From contig JASJQH010000114.1 in NCBI GenBank assembly GCA_040143965.1, positions 1 to 28,525 of the forward strand: a DNA stretch of 28,525 nucleotides, written 5' to 3'. Position numbers and translations under genes: made by a program. The DNA comes from Basidiobolus ranarum (Eukaryota > Basidiobolomycota > Basidiobolomycetes > Basidiobolales). Positions 1 to 9,213 of this stretch are shown here, piece by piece. The notes below the pieces were generated by a model. The model saw only the letters and a program-made list of their open reading frames with translations. It made no database searches and was not told the origin of the DNA. The stretch's first letter is position 1, and each line of letters opens with the position of its first letter.

Positions 1-149
1 AAACGTAAATTTCTGTCTAATATGCAGTGGATCGCTCTACGTTATCGTTACATTTACATTTTAATTAAAGAGATATTAACTTCAATGATATCATTGCTTA
101 TAATTCAATGGAAGTATGAACACACTGGTTGTGAAGAAGATTTGTTTAC

Positions 150-1409
150 TTAATCATCCTTTGGCTTTAAAGCTGGTGATCGATGCTTTTGAATAAAATA
201 CAACACCTCATTGACTAGAATCTTTGTCGAAGGATGCATTGTGATCCGTTCTATACACCATTTCATCGCACCGGCAATATAGCTGCCACGTCCAAATCCG
301 ACAACGTTCAACACAGGATCTATAAAGGCAATTCCTCGCGAGGGACCAATACTAAGGACCATGGCCAAACGGACGCCAAGATAAGGCATTAGCTCTGGCT
401 CTTGACCCTTAGCCTGTGAAGCCAATAAATTTGTAATATTCTTGAACAGATGCATAGCTTGCATATGAGCTGTAAAATAGAGCTTCTGCTCTCCAATGTC
501 GATGATATCACCAATACAGAATATTTGGCTATGGTCTGGAATTTGGAAGTATTCGTTGACACGTACAAAGCCCTTGTTAAGGAAAGAAGAAAAATTCTTC
601 TCCAAACATTTAGTGTTGGGCGTAAGTCCGGTACTAATGTAAACCTTCTCCACTTCAACGCTTTGTCGAGTTTTGTCAGTGACGAAAGTTCTAACCGTAG
701 AAAAACTCTCAGGCGATTTTTCTTCAGCTTTCTCCCCTAGGATGAGATTTACGTCATTTTGTTTCAAGACGCTCAGTACCTTTTCTCCAAGTCTACCACC
801 ACCAATCCCAGGCAAAACTTCGTCACTTCCATGGATTACGCTTAGATCTTTGGTACCAATAAGCTCGCCTGCCATCTCAATACCCACTGGACCAAGCCCC
901 ACACACAACACTCTACTAGCAGACTCTAGGCTAGCCCTATCTTCTTTAAGAGCTTTGAGTCTCTCTGCGTATGTTGTCTCAGTCGAAGTGGGTTTGAAGG
1001 GAGATGGATATGAAGAACCCGTAGCAACGATAAGGTATGTGTAAGTAAGTCTCTTTTGAGATTTGAGGATTACTTGAAAAATCAATCAATTAACATACAT
1101 TAATGCAGAAAAAACGTATGAAACCCGTTTACCTTCAGATTGCTGTACCTCCTCTACCTCATCTTGTATAAAATTTACACCCCACGAGCCCAGAAGCTCT
1201 TGATAATCTTGAGTGATTTCCTGATATTTTTTCTCCAACTTATCTAAAGGGGTTCCAAGCACCGCAACAATTCCCGGGGTGTATTCAAAATAGGTTTTAG
1301 GATCAACCAGAGTAACTTCAAGTCCGTACTTGCTCTTTATGGCTGAAAGCTTCAATGCGGTAAGTATACCAGCCGCCCCTCCACCAAGTATCAAAATATG
1401 AATCGTCAT
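150..1409 (-). CDS. FSP1/AIFM2-like FAD-dependent NAD(P)H oxidoreductase
   Basis: Two exons, 1409-1133 and 1072-150, joined across a 60-nt GT-AG intron (1132-1073) at a split Val codon, give 399 aa, close to the ~370 aa of the AIFM2/AMID family. The protein opens directly with a Rossmann FAD-binding loop (LGGGAAG, residues 8-14) and the TYFEYTPG segment typical of this subfamily, then ATGS (109-112), a second NAD(P)H-binding loop VGLGPVGIE (150-158) and a C-terminal flavin motif IGD (279-281). Family members reduce quinones at membranes using NAD(P)H and limit lipid peroxidation. Human FSP1 is anchored by N-myristoylation at Gly2; here residue 2 is Thr, so that anchor is absent. No targeting peptide is visible, since the FAD loop begins within ten residues. 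The start is the first in-frame ATG, 35 nt after a TATA box. The gene is divergent from the large coiled-coil gene. Substrate is inferred only from the family. Confidence 0.86.
1073..1132 (-). other. Intron of FSP1-like gene (60 nt)
   Basis: Donor GTAAAC, acceptor TTTCAAG. Removal joins G to TA in a Val codon and restores one frame between the FAD half and the NAD(P)H half. Without splicing, exon 1 would stop 15 codons further on. Confidence 0.85.
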
Positions 1410-1841
1410 TATGGAGAGACTGACTAATATCGAGGGTTTTTATACTTGAGACAATTAAACTAAAATGACATAATCCTAGCCTAATCGAAATAATACTCTT
1501 GCTGCGACTACCATAGTACGATACAGCTATTTATTTCGATAAAAATGGCAGAGTATCCAGAGACTCGGTTAATATGGATAGTAAATCAATAAGCAACTTG
1601 ATTGGTCACTAATCGTGACATTTGAATCGCTGTAAAGCATAAAGGCATATATATGCTCATAAAATTCATAACTCGTCATCCAAGTTATTTAATGTGATTT
1701 AGAATGTTGATTAACTATAGTGAAAAAAACTTTGATTTTAATCATTTTCAGTTGGTACAATTTGAACACGAGCATCCTAATTCTCAGCTACACTCTCCTT
1801 GCAACCCTATTCTCTTGGTGTAGTACATATTTTCCCTCAAT
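1410..1841. other. Divergent intergenic region, FSP1-like / coiled-coil gene
   Basis: This AT-rich 432-nt spacer holds the promoters of both flanking genes. The only element I can name is the minus-strand TATA box near 1440. The leader of the plus gene lies in the last ~100 nt and is pyrimidine-rich. Confidence 0.6.
1435..1444 (-). promoter_or_regulatory. TATA box of FSP1-like gene
   Basis: TATAAAAACC on the minus strand, 35 nt upstream of the ATG. The same decamer lies 42 nt upstream of the P450 start, which supports a real core promoter with a very short leader. Confidence 0.6.
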
Positions 1842-4800
1842 ATGGCCAACGATCTAGTTTTAAATCCTACTGCTATTGTCAACAAAATGATTGCTTTACG
1901 GGTCAAACCTGGAGTACTCAAAGCAGATTCTCCAAAACCTGTCACCGATGTACGAATCGAGTCTTCAAATCTCTCGAAAGAGGTCAATAAATTCCGAGCT
2001 TGCGATGGTTATGCTTGTTTTTATTGTAGAGAATGGTCTCAAATTATTCACAAGAAGCATTTCACCGTTGGAAATAAGACCCGTAAGAAGCTTGCCGATG
2101 TCTCTGTTGACTCTGCTCCAAGAGAGAAAGTGAAGGAATTTATTCAACATTTCGAGAAGAAACTTCAAGCTAGATTGGATAATGATAAAGAAAGTGACGG
2201 AATTCTTCTATATATCTCTGATACAATTCAAGAATATCTTTCGCGAAAATCTACCTCTAGTACCTCTCTAGATGCTATTTTCGCTCCTATTACCCACGAT
2301 GCTTCTCCAGAAGCAATAGCTTTTACAAAAGACCCACAGGATACTTCTCAACTTATACCCCAGGTTGAGATTGAGAAAACACAGCTTTCTCTTCCAGCCT
2401 CTGATTTTCCTTTACTCCGAAATATCACTCCCAAGATCCTTGCTAATCACGATAGTCCTTCGTGTAATCATTCACCAGCAGATAATACCCCTTCTGACTT
2501 GGAAACCCTTCAGAAGATCTTAAATTCTGCTATAGCCAAAGAGGCCAAAACTTGCGGACTCTCAATTTCACAAGCTTTAAACTCTGTTTGGGATGGTACT
2601 CGCTCTTTCCTTGAAGAGATCAAAAAAATAGAGAATGTTCGTTCTGATATAGCTGGTGAAGGTTGCTTCCAAAAGGTATCTCTTTTTAACCAGAAGAATC
2701 AAGAGCTCCTTCAATCTTTTAATGATTATTGGTCACCTGTGGCTGAGACTCATAAAAAGACTAAAGGGAAAAAGAACGATAAACCCTCTACCGCTACAGC
2801 TGAAGATATTGATGATGCTTTCTTCAAATTTTTGGATAACGTTCGTAGCGGTTTTGAATTGTGGAAGGAAGAATTTCTCAATGCTCAAGTTAATTTATGT
2901 CAACAATTAATTCAAGATATTTTCCAAGCCTGTACATCAGTTGTAAATCTCGCTCGCGTTCATTATAGAAATAATGGGTCTGACAAGTTTCAAGTTGAAC
3001 TTGAGAACAAATCAGAGAAAGTACTTCAGCTTCTTCAGGGATTGAGCAAGCAAATGGAAACCAAGTTGGCCGAATTAGAAGCCGAATTCGTAGTTAAATC
3101 AAAAGAGATCTATAGCGAACTGGATGGTATAAAGGATGCTTGGTCAAATGAATCTCAATCTACTTTGCATGGTCGTCTTGAAAAAGCTGCTAACAAGGAT
3201 TTCAAGAAGAAGATAAAAAAATTAGAGAACATGATCCAAACCGCAAGAATTTGGTGTGTTACACAGCTTAAGACATTCCTCCCATCTCATGAATTGGCTC
3301 AAATCCTGGCTCCTTGTTTGGGTGTACAGATGCTTCATGCGGAAGATATCGAACCTACTAAACTAAAGGAACTCATTGAGCAACATCAGGAAATTGTAGA
3401 CTCGATTATTGCTCGCAAGCAAGATATCAACGAGCAATATGTAAGCGGAGTTAATATAGGTCGCTCTACTTTGGGAGCTGTTTTAGGAAAATTATTCTTA
3501 AAAGAAGGACTTCGTTTAATTGAAGAACGCGTTTCGGTACATAAAGAAAAGATGCTTCTTGGTGTATACAACGATACAGATTCAATAGATTCCTCCGATA
3601 TAGACTATGAGAGTAAAAGCAAAGCAAGCAAAAAGAAGAACAAGAAGAAAAAGAAGAATGCTAACGATGATACTAGCGTTGCTTCTTCTACTGCTTCCAG
3701 TCCAGTTGAAGAAAAATCGATTAAGTTGCCAGAAGTTAGCAACGTAACTCTTACTGCAACAAAATCCCAAACTAAATCGCAAATTCTCAAAGATAAATCC
3801 CCTACTTTGCAAACTGCTCCAGCTAAGTCTGTTTCTGAAGTGAAATCCGAATCTCTAAATAAACCACAGGCTGCTGTACAAAAGCCTCAGAGACAAACAC
3901 AAATCAAACGCGAACAACCTCCTGTCCCATCTCCTACGCCCAAGGTATCTACTGTACAACCTCCTCCAGGATTATCATTTGCACATATTGCCTCTCAACA
4001 CTCTGAGACTGAGAAGGTAGAAGCCAAATCAAAGCCCTCTGTAAAAGAAAATGGTGTACCTACTACTACTACAGAGAAGCCAATTGTTTCGACAGAACCT
4101 CCTCTGAAAACGACCACCAAGTCTAATCGCGCTTCCAAATCTGATGTTTCTCATGTTTCAGAGTCCCATATTCCATCTTCTACGCCTAAAGTATCTACTC
4201 CTCCAGGATTATCATTTGCGCGTGTTGCTTCTCAACACTCTGAAACGGAGAAGGTAGAGGTTAAATCGAAGCCTTCTAAGAATGAAAATGCTTTACCCAC
4301 CTCTACCAGTGCGCCCGAGCATAAGCCTACTCCTAGAGCTACCACTACGAAGCAGCCAAATGTTACAGTGGAAACCTCTCAGAAAGTAGTCTCTAAGTCG
4401 AGTGGTGGTGCCTCCAAACCTGAAAAACCTCACGTCCCATCCTCTACTACCCAACCTCCTCCAGGCCTATCGTTTGCGCGTGTTGCTTCTCAGCACTCTG
4501 AAGCTGAAAAGGTAGAAGTCAAATCCAAGTCCTCTAAAAATGAAAAAGGCTTGTCTACCTCTATCAATGCACCGGAGAATAAGCCTATCTCTAATGCTAC
4601 CACTAAGGAAAGCCCTATCGCTTCTACGGAAACCCTTCAGAAAGCGACTGCAGAACCAAACTCTACATCTGAAGCCGTTAAAACCCCTCTTCAACAAAGC
4701 AAGCCTCTTTCCTTCGCCGATACTGTGAACTTACCACCACCTGAAGTAGCGGATAGAGCACCAAAGTCTGCTGATTCAAGTCCTCCTGCACCCAATCCTC

Positions 4801-5645
4801 AGCTATATGTAGCTCCATCTGTATCAAAACAGGCTGCTGGAAAAATGAACCCTCCACCGGGAATGCACAAAAGTAATTCCCCTCAAGATCAAAAGCCCCA
4901 ACCGCAAGCCAGAAAAGAACATCCACCGAAGCCATCTGATACCGCGTCATCATGGCGACGTGCTGATGCTCAGCCAAATGAAATTAGAACCCAGGCTAGT
5001 AATGGACATCTTGGACCTGCTCCCGGATTGGACCCTATCCCGCATGCCTATGGAATAGCCACTCCACCTGAAAGTGTTGCTGGTGTTATGCATCCAGCAT
5101 TTGCTGCGGAAACACCTGCTGCCATTGCCACTAATAGCACAGTGCCCCCACACATTCCCATCACTCCAAACGTCTCTAACAACATGAATGCTCACCCTCC
5201 TGGGTTTGTTGAAACTGACCTTCGTGACATGGGTCACGAAGATATGCTCAAGTTCGTTCATACTCTACTTACTGAGAAATCTGAACTTGTTTCACTCTTG
5301 ATGAATATGCAAAAAGAAGTGTACTCTTTAACAGTGAAGTGCACGGATATGGTCGAATATGTTCGTAGACAGGATATGATGTATCATGTCAAGGAGCAGG
5401 AGTATAAGCAAGCCTTGATGATGAAAGAGATGGACATGGAAAAGGCTAGAAGATATGTTCACGCTATGGAACAGAGAATTGCGTTGTTGGAGAGATCCAT
5501 GGTGTCTGCACCTGGCAGTACCTCGAGACCTGGCACCCCTTCCACAGTCCAAGAACCCCAGAGTCCCATGACAGCACCCAAAGCCTCAACTCCCATGTCT
5601 AGAACTTCCAGCTTAAAAGCCGAAACTCAAGAACCACAAGCTTAA
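1842..5645 (+). CDS. Large coiled-coil, low-complexity protein with repeated PPG-hydrophobic motifs
   Basis: A single uninterrupted frame of 1267 codons starts at the first ATG (A at -3, G at +4). I do not recognise the family. Residues 1-580 are mostly helical and charged, with a short Cys/Trp patch near residues 50-75 (YACFYCREWSQ). A Lys-rich tract (about 593-606) leads into a Ser/Thr/Pro/Lys-rich disordered region (about 610-1110). Inside it the segment PPGLSFA[RH][IV]ASQHSE recurs three times (about 707, 787 and 872), each copy followed by EKVE[AV]KSK; the repeat unit is ~80-85 aa. Further PPGM (about 1004) and PPGF (about 1118) motifs follow. Residues ~1122-1215 form a Met-rich predicted coiled coil, and a short Ser/Pro/Thr tail ends the protein. 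PPG followed by F/I/L/M/V is the known ligand of Smy2/GIGYF-type GYF domains, so a multivalent adaptor in mRNA control or vesicle coating is possible. That role is inference; that this is a gene is close to certain. Confidence 0.9.
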   Translation: MANDLVLNPTAIVNKMIALRVKPGVLKADSPKPVTDVRIESSNLSKEVNKFRACDGYACFYCREWSQIIHKKHFTVGNKTRKKLADVSVDSAPREKVKEFIQHFEKKLQARLDNDKESDGILLYISDTIQEYLSRKSTSSTSLDAIFAPITHDASPEAIAFTKDPQDTSQLIPQVEIEKTQLSLPASDFPLLRNITPKILANHDSPSCNHSPADNTPSDLETLQKILNSAIAKEAKTCGLSISQALNSVWDGTRSFLEEIKKIENVRSDIAGEGCFQKVSLFNQKNQELLQSFNDYWSPVAETHKKTKGKKNDKPSTATAEDIDDAFFKFLDNVRSGFELWKEEFLNAQVNLCQQLIQDIFQACTSVVNLARVHYRNNGSDKFQVELENKSEKVLQLLQGLSKQMETKLAELEAEFVVKSKEIYSELDGIKDAWSNESQSTLHGRLEKAANKDFKKKIKKLENMIQTARIWCVTQLKTFLPSHELAQILAPCLGVQMLHAEDIEPTKLKELIEQHQEIVDSIIARKQDINEQYVSGVNIGRSTLGAVLGKLFLKEGLRLIEERVSVHKEKMLLGVYNDTDSIDSSDIDYESKSKASKKKNKKKKKNANDDTSVASSTASSPVEEKSIKLPEVSNVTLTATKSQTKSQILKDKSPTLQTAPAKSVSEVKSESLNKPQAAVQKPQRQTQIKREQPPVPSPTPKVSTVQPPPGLSFAHIASQHSETEKVEAKSKPSVKENGVPTTTTEKPIVSTEPPLKTTTKSNRASKSDVSHVSESHIPSSTPKVSTPPGLSFARVASQHSETEKVEVKSKPSKNENALPTSTSAPEHKPTPRATTTKQPNVTVETSQKVVSKSSGGASKPEKPHVPSSTTQPPPGLSFARVASQHSEAEKVEVKSKSSKNEKGLSTSINAPENKPISNATTKESPIASTETLQKATAEPNSTSEAVKTPLQQSKPLSFADTVNLPPPEVADRAPKSADSSPPAPNPQLYVAPSVSKQAAGKMNPPPGMHKSNSPQDQKPQPQARKEHPPKPSDTASSWRRADAQPNEIRTQASNGHLGPAPGLDPIPHAYGIATPPESVAGVMHPAFAAETPAAIATNSTVPPHIPITPNVSNNMNAHPPGFVETDLRDMGHEDMLKFVHTLLTEKSELVSLLMNMQKEVYSLTVKCTDMVEYVRRQDMMYHVKEQEYKQALMMKEMDMEKARRYVHAMEQRIALLERSMVSAPGSTSRPGTPSTVQEPQSPMTAPKASTPMSRTSSLKAETQEPQA
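3955..4540 (+). repeat. Three degenerate in-frame repeats (~240-255 nt) inside the coiled-coil gene
   Basis: The segment encoding PPGLSFA..ASQHSE..EKVE.KSK occurs near 3961, 4201 and 4455. The ~25-residue core is strongly conserved, while the Ser/Thr-rich linkers between copies have diverged. Selection on the motif, not recent duplication alone, would explain this. Confidence 0.8.
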
Positions 5646-6235
5646 ATATAAATGCGCAGTAGTATTTACATGAACGACATTTACATATCCCTAATACTAC
5701 TTTATTGATTTTTATCAAGTTCTCTGTTGTATAGTTGTTTATCCAATTTTCCCAAGTCCTCAATCCAGTAAGACGCCATTCTAAATTAGTGATTAATAAT
5801 TGACAACTAGTTTTAGATCAAATCTGTCTTGACAATCTTTTGACTTAATAGATTTTTGACATTGATCAATATCACTTCCACTCTCCACTTCCACCTCCCA
5901 TTCAATACTAATTAAATCATGTAAATGACCTGGTCTGTGAATGATCATGTAACAAACACACATTCGTGTCACTTGGGTATTTATCCATCTTATCTCTGGA
6001 TCACCCCATCATCTCCAACGCTTCGACCACATGTACAAGTGATAACTCAATCACAAAGAATTCGTGGAACGGCTAAAGCTTTCTCCATTGAAATTGGCGG
6101 ATTTTATTTCCAAGAAACTTAGAATACTATCGAAGTTATTGTACAAAAAATATCGAGAATCCACCAGCGTTGTAGCTCAAAGAAACAAATATCCAAAATA
6201 TACAAGAAAGAGTAACTTAATAGTGGCTGATGCTG
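5646..6235. other. Convergent intergenic region
   Basis: This is a 590-nt spacer between the 3' ends of the coiled-coil gene and the minus-strand zinc-finger gene. A minus-strand AATAAA lies at 6108-6103, 128 nt past the zinc-finger stop. Short open frames at 5925-6270 show no recognisable protein and are not called. Confidence 0.55.
6103..6108 (-). terminator. Poly(A) signal AATAAA of minus-strand C2H2 gene
   Basis: AATAAA on the minus strand, 128 nt downstream of the stop codon. Its position is plausible but not proven. Confidence 0.4.
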
Positions 6236-6979
6236 TCAAGACGATGAGGATGAAGGTGAAGGCACCATAATGATAGGATGGCGGCAATTGTGGCTTCGGT
6301 AATGACGCTGACGAGCATCCACTCTAGTGAAACCTTCGTGACAGTAGATACATTTATATGGTCTATACCCGGTGTGCAATCTTTGGTGTCGTTCCAGATC
6401 ATATTTACGCGCGAAACCCCGTTGACAAAAGTCGCATGTGAACAAGCGATCCTTGGGTTTCTCCAACTTTTGTTTATCGGATTCTGGCTCGATCGAACTA
6501 GATTTTTGGTGTTCCAAATGACCTAATATAGGTGGGGGCGTATCCGGAGGTGACGGGCATTGTGTTTCGTGATTGATTGGTATCTTCCCTTGATCGCGCT
6601 TTCTCTGGGTTCGCTGTTTCTTCTTGCATGGGGAATTAACGGATTCTGAGCTCCAATTGATGAACTCGAATTTCTGTTGTGGAATGGATGAAGGAAACGA
6701 TGAAATGGAACTCTCGGAGTTGGAATTAGAAAATAGCTTGGCTTCGAATTGATTTTGATATAGTGATTGTAACACCCCAAGGTCAAACCCGATCTCTGGT
6801 TGATTTGTACATGGATAGTAATGAGAATTGAGCCAAGAAGGATACTGGTCAAGACTAGCTTGATCATAACTAGATTGACAACTCAGTGATTCAACACCGG
6901 TAGAAGAAGAGATGGGAAAGAGAACATCCCACAGTGCGCTAGGCACATCCATATAGTTAGGAAAAGGCTGAGAAGTCAT
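6236..6979 (-). CDS. Two-finger C2H2 transcription factor, paralogue A
   Basis: This intronless gene encodes 247 aa. Residues 1-170 are low-complexity, rich in Ser, Gln, Asn and Pro, with a basic stretch KKKQRTQRKR (119-128) that can serve as a nuclear signal. Two adjacent C-terminal fingers follow: C182-C185-H198-H202 and C210-C213-H226-H230, joined by a near-canonical TGYRPY linker. An extra Cys232 sits two residues after the last His. The finger helices read RKYDLERH and RVDARQRH and are nearly identical to those of the divergent gene at 9214. The two proteins also share an isolated KFEF[IV]N motif (here 103-108) within otherwise unrelated N-termini. This is a sequence-specific nuclear regulator by family; target genes are unknown. 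The ATG is preceded by a TATA box 46 nt upstream. Confidence 0.9.
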   Translation of the reverse strand: MTSQPFPNYMDVPSALWDVLFPISSSTGVESLSCQSSYDQASLDQYPSWLNSHYYPCTNQPEIGFDLGVLQSLYQNQFEAKLFSNSNSESSISSFPSSIPQQKFEFINWSSESVNSPCKKKQRTQRKRDQGKIPINHETQCPSPPDTPPPILGHLEHQKSSSIEPESDKQKLEKPKDRLFTCDFCQRGFARKYDLERHQRLHTGYRPYKCIYCHEGFTRVDARQRHYRSHNCRHPIIMVPSPSSSSS

Positions 6980-7015
6980 AGAGCTGGTATAGTGTCAGTA
7001 GAACAGACAAGGCGA

Positions 7016-7025
7016 TCTTTTTATA
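7016..7025 (-). promoter_or_regulatory. TATA box of C2H2 paralogue A
   Basis: TATAAAAAGA on the minus strand, 46 nt upstream of the ATG. The spacing matches the 45 nt seen for paralogue B. Confidence 0.55.
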
Positions 7026-9168
7026 AGAAATTCTACCTCAAACTAGGACTTTATCCATAAGCTTCGTTAGTAATGAACCTTATCTTAGTATCTACATAGC
7101 TTTGCGAAATCTAATAGCATCCCTATTGGAGGCAGGTTTTTGTAACCAACTCGAAATCTACCCGAACGTTCTAAGGCCTGTAAAGTCATCAAACTCGAGT
7201 TTTTGCCAAATAAGCCTAATTAGCCTACGCTCACTCTATATTCAGTCTCTATTATGTGAATAATACTTCAATAATCGTTTAGGAATTATATTCCATAAAT
7301 AAAACTAGCATTTGTCATTGCTATTGTCTGGAAATCACTTTTTTGATGGTTTTGAACGAGTGACTCCAAATGGATTCCCATCTTGATTCAGCTATCAAAT
7401 AGGTGAGCCGACATCCCAACCCTCCATATGACGCCATCCTAAGTTAGGCGAACATTTGAACGAACAGAAAGTGCTCATTTGCTACAGCTTCATCACCGTT
7501 TGTAGAACGTCAAAGGCCTTAGATTCGGAGAATATAGGAAATACATAGATTTCGGTGAGGTGATGATGTGGAAGCGACTTCTAATCTACCCTTATGTTAC
7601 ATTACCTGTATCCTGGGAAAAGAGGCTGAGTATCCGTTGCTAGTAGTTCTCTCTTAGTGATATGTTTGCTACCTGATACAAACCAAACCATTATTCTGGG
7701 TCTGATCCGAGTGCGGGTCTTCCTTATGAAGAATCCCATTTAGAGAACCTTTATTTAGATCAACTTTTAGAATTATTAGTTACTATATATGGACCTGTTT
7801 GATACTAAATTCAGAATAACGCTTGGCAAATCGAGGACCATCTTGCGGATGAATTTATTTTTGGGAATGCATGATTTCACAAACACTTAATATAGTAATA
7901 AATTATATCCAATGACACTCAGCACGGATTGATATCCGTAATTAGCCATAATACTTTACAATCGGTTAAAACCCGAATGAATGATAAGTATAACCAGTAA
8001 AAGCGAGCAGATTTTACGTCAGATCTGATCGTTCAACTCAGACGCACACATCTCAACAATGATTCTAGATTGCTACTTCGAATTAACACGCTCGGAATAA
8101 GCTTTGAACATTCCGGTTATTATTCAGAACTAGATTTGTTATTACTAGCAAATACGAACAGCCCACCAATTATCATGCTGTTGCCTGCACATGTAATCGA
8201 AGATTTCTATTCGACGAGAGTATGTGCACCTATTGTAAGCGATCATTCCCCAGTCACCCAAAGTGGGAAGTACACCCCAAGAAGTGAATTCTATATTGTA
8301 AGTTCATTCATACATAGCTACGATAAACGTTGTATATGAACATGGCGGCCATTATTATCAGCCTATAGCCACTGGAATGCCATTCATTTCTGAAGCATTC
8401 GCAAGCTTTATAACAATATCAATGCTCTCGCCATATCTAACGAACTCTACTAGATAATATAGAATGTACACGTAATACAGGTGATACACAAAATTCCCAT
8501 GATCGGCTACAATGATATGGTGTCACTACCTACAACCAAGGTCTGTATAGCACTAACCGAGAGTAGTAACCCGAAGTGGTTCCATCTCTAGAACCTCGTC
8601 TTTCTTACTAACAATCACTTTGCATGTGCATTTCAGCAGAGTTTGATAAATTAACTGAATCCTTGGCTAAGATTGGTGGAGAGCGAGATATATATAGTTT
8701 GATCGTCAGTGCCAGTTCCATTCAATTGCCCTTGGATAGGTATGGACAAGAAAGAACATTCGTGCTGTAATACGTTGCACTGATCACTTCGCAGAATTCC
8801 TGAAATTTGTTATCATGATTGTTGGTTGTGCGACGCATATTCCCACTAACATTCCCACAAATATTGATTCTGTTACTGATCGAGATTACCTGATGTCATA
8901 TGTTTCCTTTCTTGATGGAGATTGGCGATTTGATTGGGGAAAACGGCAGTGTATAATTAATAACCTTACAGAGTATTCGGTCTACATGACATTTCTACTA
9001 ATCAAATTCCTCTCTGGAGCTAGTCGACAATTCCACTTTTGAGTTGAACCATTGGCTATCACAGCCATGTTACTAAGTGCACCTACTCCGATACTTCCAA
9101 TTTGGGTGGTTTTTTCATTAGAGATCCATTTTAGTGGTCATTTCCTTAAAAAAAAGGTGAGCTACCAA

Positions 9169-9176
9169 TATATAAG
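9169..9176 (+). promoter_or_regulatory. TATA box of C2H2 paralogue B
   Basis: TATATAAG lies 45 nt upstream of the ATG at 9214. It is preceded by an A-tract at 9148-9155. Confidence 0.6.
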
Positions 9177-9213
9177 GGCCCGTTGACGGGAACTATCGAC
9201 ATCCGCATCTAGT

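Larger units (their letters stand above)
6980..9213. other. 2.2-kb divergent intergenic region between the C2H2 paralogues
   Basis: This spacer is long for the window and bounded by the TATA boxes of the two zinc-finger genes. Open stretches at 8001-8339 and 8815-9042, and a 48-codon ATG frame at 8624-8770, have no recognisable domain and are within what chance allows for this base composition. I see no repeat or mobile element. Its length and the paired regulators suggest a large control region or a gene remnant, but neither is shown. Confidence 0.4.

Noticed and set aside
4467-5552. Several antisense and shifted frames inside the scaffold gene
   Set aside because: They mirror the biased codon composition of the real frame and have no independent support.
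8768-8798. A 28-nt intron linking the 48-codon frame at 8624 to downstream codons
   Set aside because: Much shorter than every other intron in the window (50-85 nt), and the extension ends after ~18 codons.
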